Below, piece by piece: positions 25,153 to 32,305 of a DNA stretch of 64,000 nucleotides. The DNA comes from JAJXZP01 sp963787185 (GTDB lineage Bacteria > Spirochaetota > Spirochaetia > Treponematales > Rectinemataceae), in assembly GCA_963787185.1 (NCBI GenBank), contig CAWBCC010000015.1:62001-126000 (forward strand), given 5' to 3'. Below the pieces are notes generated by a model. It was not told the origin of the DNA and ran no database searches. It saw only the letters and a program-made list of their open reading frames with translations. The position numbers were made by a program, and so were the translations under genes. Each line of letters starts with the position of its first letter. Position 1 is the stretch's first letter.

Positions 25153-25178
25153 AGGTCGCGCGCGACCTGACTCAATAG
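25135..25178 (+). repeat. Tandem duplication covering a stop codon
   Basis: CGCGACCTGACTCAATAG occurs at 25135-25152 (end of the gene, stop included) and again at 25161-25178. The junction AGGTCGCGCGCGACCT (25153-25168) is a perfect 16-bp palindrome. Confidence 0.8.
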
Positions 25179-25256
25179 CAATCTAGCGCGACGCAGAGCG
25201 GCGCTCGCCGGTGTTCCGGGCCCTTGGCCCGCCGAGATTTCGGCAAGGAGACAGCG

Positions 25257-26927
25257 ATGAACATTCGAAGATACGGGGTTTGGGCTCTCGCGGCGGCGAT
25301 TCTCGCTCTGGGCGCGCCCCTCGCGGTCGCCGATACGGCTGCGCCCTCCGCTCCCGGAGGAGGTTCGGCCAAGCCCGACGAACTCGTCGTGGCATTCAAC
25401 AAGCTCGACCTCCAGCTGGATCCCCATCACTCCATCTACTCCGCCGAGGCACAGATTTTCACGGCCACCTACGAGGGACTCTTCGCCTACAATCCGAGCA
25501 CGCTGGAGCCGGTCAAGGCCGCGTGCAAAAGCTTCGACCTCACTCCGGACGGCAAGACCTACACCTTCTACATTCGCGACGACGCCAAGTGGTCCGACGG
25601 AAGCCCCCTGCTCGCCCGCGACTTCCGCGACGCGTGGCTACGGGCGATCTCGCCGGCGCAAAAGGCCGACTACGCCTCCTTTTTCGACGTCATCGCGGGG
25701 GCCAAGGCCTTCCGCAGCGGCACGAGCAGCGATCCCAACACGGTCGGTATCTCGGTGATAGCGGACAAGACTCTGCAAGTGACGCTCGCCTCGCGCGCGG
25801 ACTATTTCACCCGGCTTCTCTGCCACCATTCCTTCGCCCCGATTTATCACTCCATGCTCTCCGTCAAGGACTGGAACTCCGCTTTTCCCTTCCCCGTAGA
25901 TGGCGCCTATCGCTTCGCCAGCAAGTCCGACAAAGAACTCATCCTCGTCAAGAACGAGACCTACTGGGACGCGGCCTCGGTGGCGATTCCCCGGATCAGG
26001 GTCGTCTTCAGCGACGACGATGCCGATGCTACGCGCCGTTTCGATGGGGGCGAGATACATTGGCTGGCCGGCCCCATGGACCTGAAAGCCCTGGTCGACC
26101 GGAATGCGATCCAGTCCAATCCCATGTTCGGCACGCATTACTGGTTCTTCAACTGCGCCCAGAAGCCCTGGGACAATCCCGATCCGCGGCGCGCGCTGGC
26201 CCTTCTCCTCCCCTGGAAGGATATCCGTTCCCAGGATTACTACATGATTCCCGCCGACACCCTGGTTCTCCCCTTGCAGGGCTACCAGGCCGCCAAGGGC
26301 ATCGAGGACAGCGACGAGGCTCAGGCGAAGACTCTGCTCCAAAAAGCCGGCTATCCGGAGGGCAAGGGCCTGCCGGCGATCGTGCTCCTCACGCCCGAGG
26401 GCGAGGACGGTAAACGCGTGGCGGGAATCATGAAAACGGCATGGGAAAAGCTTCCCGGCGTCAAAGTCGATGTGAAGACCGTTCCCGATTCCGACTATTT
26501 CTCGACCCTGCGCGACCAAGCGGGGAGCGGCGGCTACACGCTCGGTCTCACCACCTGGATAGGCGATTTCGCCGATCCTATCGCCTTCCTGCAGATGTGG
26601 GCGAGCGACTCCAACCTGAACGATGCGCGACTCTCCGATCCCGTGTACGACAAGCTCCTCGCGGCCGCTGCGTCGAAAACCGGAGACGACCGTCTCGCCG
26701 CACTGGCCGACGCGGAAACGCATCTTCTGGCGGGCGCAGCCGTGCTGCCCATCTACCACAGCGTCGCCGTCAATATCGTGGACACGGACTACATCGAGGG
26801 TTGGTACACCAATCCGCTCGACATTCATCCCTTCAAGCACCTGGCCTTCGGGGTCAGAAAGGCCAGTCCCAACGTGGTCCTGCGCGCGACGGCCCCATTC
26901 GTCGCCGCCGTCGCGACCGTTCCCTAA
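25257..26927 (+). CDS. Oligopeptide-binding protein, OppA-type (SBP_bac_5)
   Basis: 556 aa from the ATG at 25257 (AAGGAG at 25245-25250). Signal peptide MNIRRYGVWALAAAILALG ends near AVA before DTAAP, without a lipobox. The body is SBP_bac_5: LDPHHSIYSAEAQIFTATYE, LTPDGKTYTFYIRDDAKWSD, LLARDFRDAWLRAISP, YWDAASVAIPRIRVVF and a final PIYHSVAVNIVD. It captures peptides for an Opp-type importer, but no Opp permease or ATPase is in the window, so it must use one encoded elsewhere or act as a sensor. It is followed by a P-loop gene after 15 nt. Confidence 0.9.
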   Translation: MNIRRYGVWALAAAILALGAPLAVADTAAPSAPGGGSAKPDELVVAFNKLDLQLDPHHSIYSAEAQIFTATYEGLFAYNPSTLEPVKAACKSFDLTPDGKTYTFYIRDDAKWSDGSPLLARDFRDAWLRAISPAQKADYASFFDVIAGAKAFRSGTSSDPNTVGISVIADKTLQVTLASRADYFTRLLCHHSFAPIYHSMLSVKDWNSAFPFPVDGAYRFASKSDKELILVKNETYWDAASVAIPRIRVVFSDDDADATRRFDGGEIHWLAGPMDLKALVDRNAIQSNPMFGTHYWFFNCAQKPWDNPDPRRALALLLPWKDIRSQDYYMIPADTLVLPLQGYQAAKGIEDSDEAQAKTLLQKAGYPEGKGLPAIVLLTPEGEDGKRVAGIMKTAWEKLPGVKVDVKTVPDSDYFSTLRDQAGSGGYTLGLTTWIGDFADPIAFLQMWASDSNLNDARLSDPVYDKLLAAAASKTGDDRLAALADAETHLLAGAAVLPIYHSVAVNIVDTDYIEGWYTNPLDIHPFKHLAFGVRKASPNVVLRATAPFVAAVATVP

Positions 26928-26942
26928 GCCGGCGGGAGCGTC

Positions 26943-28091
26943 GTGGCGGGTCCCGAAGTCCGGTCGGAGGACCGGGGTATCGCGTTGGGTGACACGGCCC
27001 ACTTCCTCCGCAATCTCGGATTCCCCCTGGTGCGGGTCCATCATCCCTTCAATCACTTCGATTTCGCGCGCCCCGGGCGGCTCATCCTGGTCATCGGCCC
27101 CATGGGTTCGGGCAAGACCGAGTTTTCGGCGCGCATGTGGCGCGACAGCCTCGTAGCCCGCAGAAAAGGCGGCGCCGTGCGGAGCGCCACGAGCACCGAC
27201 GGTGCGGACAGGCGCGAGATATTCGTCGTGCGCTCGAGCCTCGACTCGGTGCGCTTTCCCGACTACCCAGCGGACGCGCTCGCCTATCGCGGCGGCTACG
27301 AGCGCTGCGGCGACCGCATCGGACAGGCGCGCGACTCCTTCGGTCTCGAAAACCTGCTCGCGGAAAATCACGGCGTAGGCACGTGGATCGTCGACGAGAC
27401 GGCCTTCTTCGACGAGCGAGTGGCCTATCTCATGAAGGACGAGTCCCTGCGGCGCGGCCTCGTGTTCGTCTGCCCCACCCTCGTCCTCAACTTCCGCAGG
27501 GAGATATTCAACCAGACGGCGCGCCTGCTCCTCGAGAACGCCACGGACGTCTTTCCGCTCACCGCCTACTGCGAGCACGACGACTGCCTCTCCGATTCCC
27601 TCTACACCTATCGCTACTATCTGGTCGACGGCGTCGAGTGCCCCGCTCTCTACTTCGATCCTCTCATCATCATAGGAGGGGACCGCATGAAGGAAGACGG
27701 CAAAGAACCCAACTATTGCACGCGCTGCGACGAGCACCACTATCTTCCGGGCAAGGAGTACACCTACTTCACGCTGAAGCCGCTAGGCGAAAGGGCCGCG
27801 CGCGGCGACACGAGGCCCCTGCTGGCCGAACTGGGCGCTCTGGCCGGCGGCGGCGACTCGCGGCTCGAGGCGAGCCTTCGCTCGCGCCACCTCGAGTGCG
27901 AGCGCCCCCGCCCCGAGATGATCGCCTCGCTCGGCGTGCCTTGCATCGCCGAACGCGCTCTCGTGTTCCTCTACGCCGAGGCCAACCTGCTGTCGGCCGA
28001 GCAGCTCGGCTCGATCGTCCGCGATCTTGGGCTCGACCGCGACTACCTCATGCGCGCTCTCGCCGACAACCGCCGCCCCCTGGAACTCTGA
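26943..28091 (+). CDS. Thymidine-kinase-like P-loop protein with zinc ribbon
   Basis: 382 aa from a GTG start (GGGAG upstream), nearly twice the length of a bacterial thymidine kinase. Walker A is GPMGSGKTEF (52-61), a form shared with type II thymidine kinases. Walker B is TWIVDETAFFDE with D151/E152. Two Cys pairs (C210/C215 and C259/C262) match the TK zinc ribbon. The C-terminal third (about 270-382) is not part of the TK fold. It may phosphorylate a deoxynucleoside or be a spirochaete-specific relative. It sits behind an OppA gene with no obvious functional link. Confidence 0.7.
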   Translation: MAGPEVRSEDRGIALGDTAHFLRNLGFPLVRVHHPFNHFDFARPGRLILVIGPMGSGKTEFSARMWRDSLVARRKGGAVRSATSTDGADRREIFVVRSSLDSVRFPDYPADALAYRGGYERCGDRIGQARDSFGLENLLAENHGVGTWIVDETAFFDERVAYLMKDESLRRGLVFVCPTLVLNFRREIFNQTARLLLENATDVFPLTAYCEHDDCLSDSLYTYRYYLVDGVECPALYFDPLIIIGGDRMKEDGKEPNYCTRCDEHHYLPGKEYTYFTLKPLGERAARGDTRPLLAELGALAGGGDSRLEASLRSRHLECERPRPEMIASLGVPCIAERALVFLYAEANLLSAEQLGSIVRDLGLDRDYLMRALADNRRPLEL

Positions 28092-28098
28092 GGGACGA

Positions 28099-28126
28099 GG
28101 CCGCCGACGCCTTCGCTCGGGCGGCC
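28099..28126. terminator. GC-rich stem-loop between convergent genes
   Basis: GGCCGCC (28099-28105) pairs with GGCGGCC (28120-28126) across a 14-nt loop, filling the 37-bp gap between convergent stop codons. There is no T-tract, so it is at best a weak bidirectional terminator. Confidence 0.35.
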
Positions 28127-28128
28127 CT

Positions 28129-29313
28129 TCAGCCGAGTTCGGTCAGCGCCGCGGCGAGGAAGACTTCGAGCGAGCCGATGTCGGGGAAGCTCGCCCGGAA
28201 CGAGGTCGGGCCGCCGCCGCCCTTTCCGCCCGCCGCCTGCGCGAGCGGCTTGAGCCGCTCCCCCAGACCCGCGGCTCCGGGTGCGGCGGCGACCACGGTG
28301 AGCTCCGGCTCCGATGCCGCGAGAGCGATCGCGCCGAGGACGGCGTAGGCCCGTGCGGACTCCGCCGCGGCCTGGGCGTCGCGATCCGGGAAACGGAGCA
28401 GCGCGGGCGAGGCCAGGCCTCCGGGAGCGGCCGCCGCGAGTCTGGCTTCGAGCGCCGCCCGCTCCCGGCCGAGAGTCGCGAGCGAGGAGTCCTGGACTCC
28501 GAGTCGTTCGACACTCCTGCGAGCCTTCTCCTCCAACTCGCCGAGCGAGGAACCGAAGATTCGCGCCGAGGCGCGCGCGATGCGCGACACGATCGCGTAG
28601 TCCCGGATGGCGCGCCGCCCGGCGACGAAGGCCACGCGGTTCATGCCCTTGTACTTCTCGACGCCGAGTATCTTGACGATGCGCAGCTCGAGCGCTGAGG
28701 CGACGTGGGTGCCGCAGCAGGGCGAATAATCGATGCCGTCGATCTCGACGATCCTGAGTTGCTCCTCGCCCTCGGGCGGCCGTTTGCGCAGGGGAAACGA
28801 TTCGATGTCCTCGGGCGGACAGAGGTGGGTCGTGAAGGGATAGTCCTCGGCGATCACTTCGTCCATCCGCGCCTCGGCCTCAGCGAGGTCGTCCTCGATC
28901 AGGGGCGGGCCTTCCACGTCGATGGTGGAGCGTTCCGCGCCGAGGTGGAAGGAGACCGTGGGGGCGTCGAAGAGACGGGACAGAACCGACGAAAGCAGAT
29001 GCTGGGCGGAGTGCTGGACGCGATGATCGTCCCGCCGCTCCCAGTCCAGGACCAAGGGGAGCCGCTGGCCCGGCGCCGCTTCCACGGCAGCGGCCATGCG
29101 GTGCAGCACCAGTCCTCCTTCCTCCACGACCGACTGGAGCGGGGCTCCGCCCAGGGTGCCGAGATCGCAGGGCTGACCGCCCCCCTCGGGATAGAAGAGC
29201 GTTCTGTCGAGGACGAGGACGGGAGCTGCGGGACTTCCCTGCACCTCCAACACGGTGGCTTCGGTCTCTCGGAGCCGGGGCTCCGCGTAATACAATCGCA
29301 GTGTGGTGGACAT
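28129..29313 (-). CDS. Alanyl-tRNA editing protein, AlaX-L type
   Basis: 394 aa from the ATG at 29313; the longer ORF start lies upstream of the predicted promoter. The editing-site metal ligands are HSAQHLL (HxxxH) and CCGTHV (CxxxH). An N-terminal strand region (ATVLEVQGSPAAPVLVLDRT, FYPEGGGQP) matches the AlaRS editing domain. The C-terminal half resembles the DHHA1 domain of full-length AlaX-L. It removes Ser or Gly mischarged onto tRNA-Ala. It has a near-consensus promoter whose -10 ends six bases before the ATG. Confidence 0.9.
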   Translation of the reverse strand: MSTTLRLYYAEPRLRETEATVLEVQGSPAAPVLVLDRTLFYPEGGGQPCDLGTLGGAPLQSVVEEGGLVLHRMAAAVEAAPGQRLPLVLDWERRDDHRVQHSAQHLLSSVLSRLFDAPTVSFHLGAERSTIDVEGPPLIEDDLAEAEARMDEVIAEDYPFTTHLCPPEDIESFPLRKRPPEGEEQLRIVEIDGIDYSPCCGTHVASALELRIVKILGVEKYKGMNRVAFVAGRRAIRDYAIVSRIARASARIFGSSLGELEEKARRSVERLGVQDSSLATLGRERAALEARLAAAAPGGLASPALLRFPDRDAQAAAESARAYAVLGAIALAASEPELTVVAAAPGAAGLGERLKPLAQAAGGKGGGGPTSFRASFPDIGSLEVFLAAALTELG

Positions 29314-29319
29314 GGGCGC

Positions 29320-29349
29320 ATTGTAGAGCGGAAGGCGCGCCGCGGACAA
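29320..29349 (-). promoter_or_regulatory. Leaderless promoter of alaX-type gene
   Basis: Minus strand TTGTCC (29349-29344), 18-bp spacer, TACAAT (29325-29320), six bases, then ATG at 29313. No ribosome site is possible in this arrangement. Confidence 0.6.
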
Positions 29350-29431
29350 TCGCCGGCCGGCGCGCAACAGATGGCCTCCATTCCGAACCGACCGCTGTAC
29401 CAAGCCCCTCCGGAAAAGATAGGATCTGCGA

Positions 29432-30382
29432 ATGCTCAAGGTCCTGGAAAGCGTTCTCTCCGTCCTCCTCGCCATGGGCCTGGGTGTTCTGCTGGCCAAA
29501 CGCGGGCGCATGGGCGCCGAGGCCGGATCCGTCATCGCGCGGCTCGTCCTCTGGGTGGGCCTCCCCGCATTCATGATCGCCAACCTGATGGGAGGCTACG
29601 ATCGGGCCAGGATCATGGCTCTGTTGCCGGGCATTCCCCTGCCGCTGGCGGCGATACTCGCGAGCTATGCGCTGGGCGCGGCCGCCGCCGCGCTGCGCGT
29701 TCCCCGGGGGCGGCGCGGAACCTTCGCCTCCTTGTTCGCGCTGTCGAACACCATCTTCATAGGTCTGCCGGTCAATCTCCTCCTCTTCGGCGAGGCAAGC
29801 CTGCCCTATGTCCTCCTTTACTACATGGTGAATACGACATTCTTCTGGACGATCGGCGTATACGGGATAGCGCGCGACGGGGCTCTGAGAACCGGCGGTC
29901 CAGCGCCGAGGATCGTATCTCTCGACAGTCTACGGCGCGTATTCTCCCCTCCCCTCGTGGCCTTTCTCTCCTCCGCGGCCCTCATCATGGCCGGAGTGAG
30001 ACTGCCGGTCTTTGTCATCGACCTCGCACGCACCCTGGGGGACATGACTACTCCCCTCTCGATGATCTTCATAGGCATCACGATCGCCGGGGTCGATTGG
30101 AGGCTGGTCAGGCCCCGCCTCGACATGGCGCTCGTCGTCTGCGGCCGCTTCGTGGTGACGCCGCTTCTCCTCGCGCTCGCCGTCCGCTGGGTGGACGTTC
30201 CGATCCTCATGAAGCGGGTCTTTCTCATCGAGGCATCCATGCCGGCCATGACGCAGGTGCCCATCCTGGCCGGGGCCTACGGCGCCGACGCGGAATACGC
30301 CGGCCTCCTGACCTCGATGACGACCGTTGCGAGCATGATCACGATACCGCTGTACATGGCGCTGATAGGACGAATCCTCTGA
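29432..30382 (+). CDS. Auxin efflux carrier (AEC) family transporter
   Basis: 316 aa with about 10 TM segments in two inverted halves. AEC landmarks are LVLWVGLPAFMIANLM, ALSNTIFIGLPVNLLLFGEA (N-x-x-F-x-G-x-P motif) and LIEASMPAMTQVPILAGAYG near the end. Members export or import small organic acids or amino acids by secondary transport; the substrate cannot be told. An AGGAT sequence eight bases before the ATG can serve either as ribosome site or as part of a -10 box, so leadered or leaderless initiation is open. Confidence 0.9.
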   Translation: MLKVLESVLSVLLAMGLGVLLAKRGRMGAEAGSVIARLVLWVGLPAFMIANLMGGYDRARIMALLPGIPLPLAAILASYALGAAAAALRVPRGRRGTFASLFALSNTIFIGLPVNLLLFGEASLPYVLLYYMVNTTFFWTIGVYGIARDGALRTGGPAPRIVSLDSLRRVFSPPLVAFLSSAALIMAGVRLPVFVIDLARTLGDMTTPLSMIFIGITIAGVDWRLVRPRLDMALVVCGRFVVTPLLLALAVRWVDVPILMKRVFLIEASMPAMTQVPILAGAYGADAEYAGLLTSMTTVASMITIPLYMALIGRIL

Positions 30383-30452
30383 AGGCGGCTGGGCGCGGAA
30401 TCGCGCTCAGCACCGAGGGCAGACGCTGCCGCGGCGAGAGTTTCCGCGCCGC

Positions 30453-31760
30453 CTATCGTATCTCGAAGTAATAGCGCTCGATGTAGGAAACCCGATCGTT
30501 CGCCTTGTCCCAGAAGGGGCTCTCGGGGTACTCGTCGACGACTTTCTTGTAGTACGAATAGGCCCGCCTGATGTCCTGCAGGGGCCCGTTCTGCTCCAGC
30601 GCCGTACCGTACAGGTAATAGGCTTCGTCGGTCCCCGCGGGATATTTGGCGAGCATCTTGTCGAGAATGGCCAGGGCGTTCTGCGTTCTACCGGCGCCCA
30701 GCTCGTTCTTCGCCGCCAGGAGCATGCCCTCGGGCGAGTCGGGCGGAGGCAGGGCGGCTGCCGCACCGGAGGCAGATGTGTCGATTGCGCCCGGAAGGAT
30801 GCCTCCGGGAAGGGCCGCAGGAGCGGAGGGGGCCGCAACGGTTTCCGAGGGGGGGGCCGAAGTCCCGGTGGAGGCGGCGCTCGTGCCGGGGGGCGCGGCG
30901 GCGGCGCTCGGCACGGCTCCCGGGGAGGCTTCGGTCGCGGCGACTGGAGCTCCCGATGTCGCCTGAGTCGAAGCGAGGGCGGACGGAAGCGGCGCAACGA
31001 CCGTGGGCCTGTTCCTGACATCCACGCCGATGAGCTCCAGTTCGGTGAGACCTCGCAGCGCATCCTGTCTCTGGAAGCGAAGCACATACTGCCCGCTCTG
31101 CAGGGCGTTCATCACGAAGACGACGCCGGAGCCCTCGAATCGCCGAGTCTCGTAGCTCACGCCTTCTTTTTGGTCCTTCTCGCCCAGATAGGTCCAGCCG
31201 CTCCCGTCGAAGGGTATCTCGACGCGTTCGCCGACCATGGCGCTCACGTTACGCGAAACGACAGTCTGGCCCTCGGCCGAGGGCAGCACGTACTCCTGAG
31301 TCGAAGGCGGGGCCAGAGGAAGCACGGGTTCGACGATCGGATCGACGACGGGGGCCGCGGACCGTCGAGGGGCGGATGCCGGCTTCTTTTCCGCGGGCGG
31401 CTGGGAAGCCTGGCTCGCCTCCGCCGTCCGCGCCGCGGGCTGCGAAGGTCCTACGGCGGCGGGCTCGGGCGTCTCTTTCAGACTCTGCTTCGGCGTCGTT
31501 TTCGGCGCACTCGCCTTGGCCGGCTCGGTCGCCGCGATCTTGGCCGCAGAGCTCATGAGATGCGCGTGCGGGACCGGTTCGTCGAGCGAAGCCACGATGA
31601 GCGACGCAGGGAGGGGAAAGCGCCGCGGGAAGGATATGTCGGGCAACGCGGCATGAGCGGTCTGGGCCCGGGCGCAGAGCGCGGAAAGGAGGACCCAGGC
31701 CGCGAAGACGAGACTCCTCTTCCATCGCGGGAAGCACATCCTTCCTCCCTGCCCCTTCAT
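30453..31760 (-). CDS. Secreted TPR protein with long Pro/Ala/Ser linkers
   Basis: 435 aa starting at the ATG at 31760, which overlaps the preceding stop (ATGA). A hydrophobic segment SLVFAAWVLLSALCARAQ (about residues 15-32) is a signal peptide. Two low-complexity linkers rich in A, P, S and T (about 60-150 and 250-330) flank a compact beta-rich domain (EGQTVVSRNVSAMVGERVEI, GWTYLGEK, VYVMNALQSGQY-like strands). The last 100 residues are TPR-like helices (AALAILDKMLAKYP, AYSYYKKVVDEYPESPFWDK). It probably spans the periplasm as an envelope scaffold. It is co-transcribed with smc and a single-TM protein. Confidence 0.75.
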   Translation of the reverse strand: MKGQGGRMCFPRWKRSLVFAAWVLLSALCARAQTAHAALPDISFPRRFPLPASLIVASLDEPVPHAHLMSSAAKIAATEPAKASAPKTTPKQSLKETPEPAAVGPSQPAARTAEASQASQPPAEKKPASAPRRSAAPVVDPIVEPVLPLAPPSTQEYVLPSAEGQTVVSRNVSAMVGERVEIPFDGSGWTYLGEKDQKEGVSYETRRFEGSGVVFVMNALQSGQYVLRFQRQDALRGLTELELIGVDVRNRPTVVAPLPSALASTQATSGAPVAATEASPGAVPSAAAAPPGTSAASTGTSAPPSETVAAPSAPAALPGGILPGAIDTSASGAAAALPPPDSPEGMLLAAKNELGAGRTQNALAILDKMLAKYPAGTDEAYYLYGTALEQNGPLQDIRRAYSYYKKVVDEYPESPFWDKANDRVSYIERYYFEIR

Positions 31761-32305
31761 CGCACCGCCTTGAAGAGTTTCGCCGCTTCGGCGTCGTCTG
31801 CCGCCTCGGATCTCGAAACATCGACCTTCGCGGGATCGACGCCGAGGCGGAGCGCGTCGGCGGGGGTATATGGCGGAATCGAGTCGCGCTCCATTTCCAT
31901 GCGCGGCTCGAGAGCGGAACCCGGGGGCACCAGCCATTTTCTCACGAGAGCCGCCCCCTCTCGGTCGAGCGCGGGAAGGGCCGCAGACCTCGGCGGCGGG
32001 GCGCCCACCACGATAGCCGTGACCGCGACTGCGAGAACGAAGCCCAGGACGACGGCCAGTACGATCAGGAGTCCCTTCCTGCGGGAGAGATCCTCGATCG
32101 TCGAGCGCAGGTCGACGCGCGTCGCCTCCGGCTTCCCGAAGGCAGGTGCAGCGTTGGGCGATATCAGAACCTCCGAGTTGGGAGTCGAGTCTTCGATCGA
32201 GGTGAAAGGTTCCGGAGCGGAGGGCCGGCTCCGCTTTACGAAAGGCATGGAAGCGAGGAGGCGGTCGAAAAACGCCTTCGCGGCCGAAGAAAAGGTGGTC
32301 GCCAT
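31757..32305 (-). CDS. Single-TM envelope protein of unknown function
   Basis: 182 aa, starting immediately after the smc stop codon (TAGATG). The N-terminal about 75 residues are cytoplasmic and unstructured, followed by one TM helix (RRKGLLIVLAVVLGFVLAVA, TAIVV) and a short periplasmic tail ending in SRSEAADDAEAAKLFKAVR. No family is recognised. Overlap with the downstream TPR gene (4 nt) suggests the two products interact in the envelope. Confidence 0.7.
   Translation of the reverse strand: MATTFSSAAKAFFDRLLASMPFVKRSRPSAPEPFTSIEDSTPNSEVLISPNAAPAFGKPEATRVDLRSTIEDLSRRKGLLIVLAVVLGFVLAVAVTAIVVGAPPPRSAALPALDREGAALVRKWLVPPGSALEPRMEMERDSIPPYTPADALRLGVDPAKVDVSRSEAADDAEAAKLFKAVR

Noticed and set aside
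25638..27740. 700-codon minus-strand ORF
   Set aside because: Antisense shadow of the OppA-type and thymidine-kinase-like genes; low-complexity composition and no domain.
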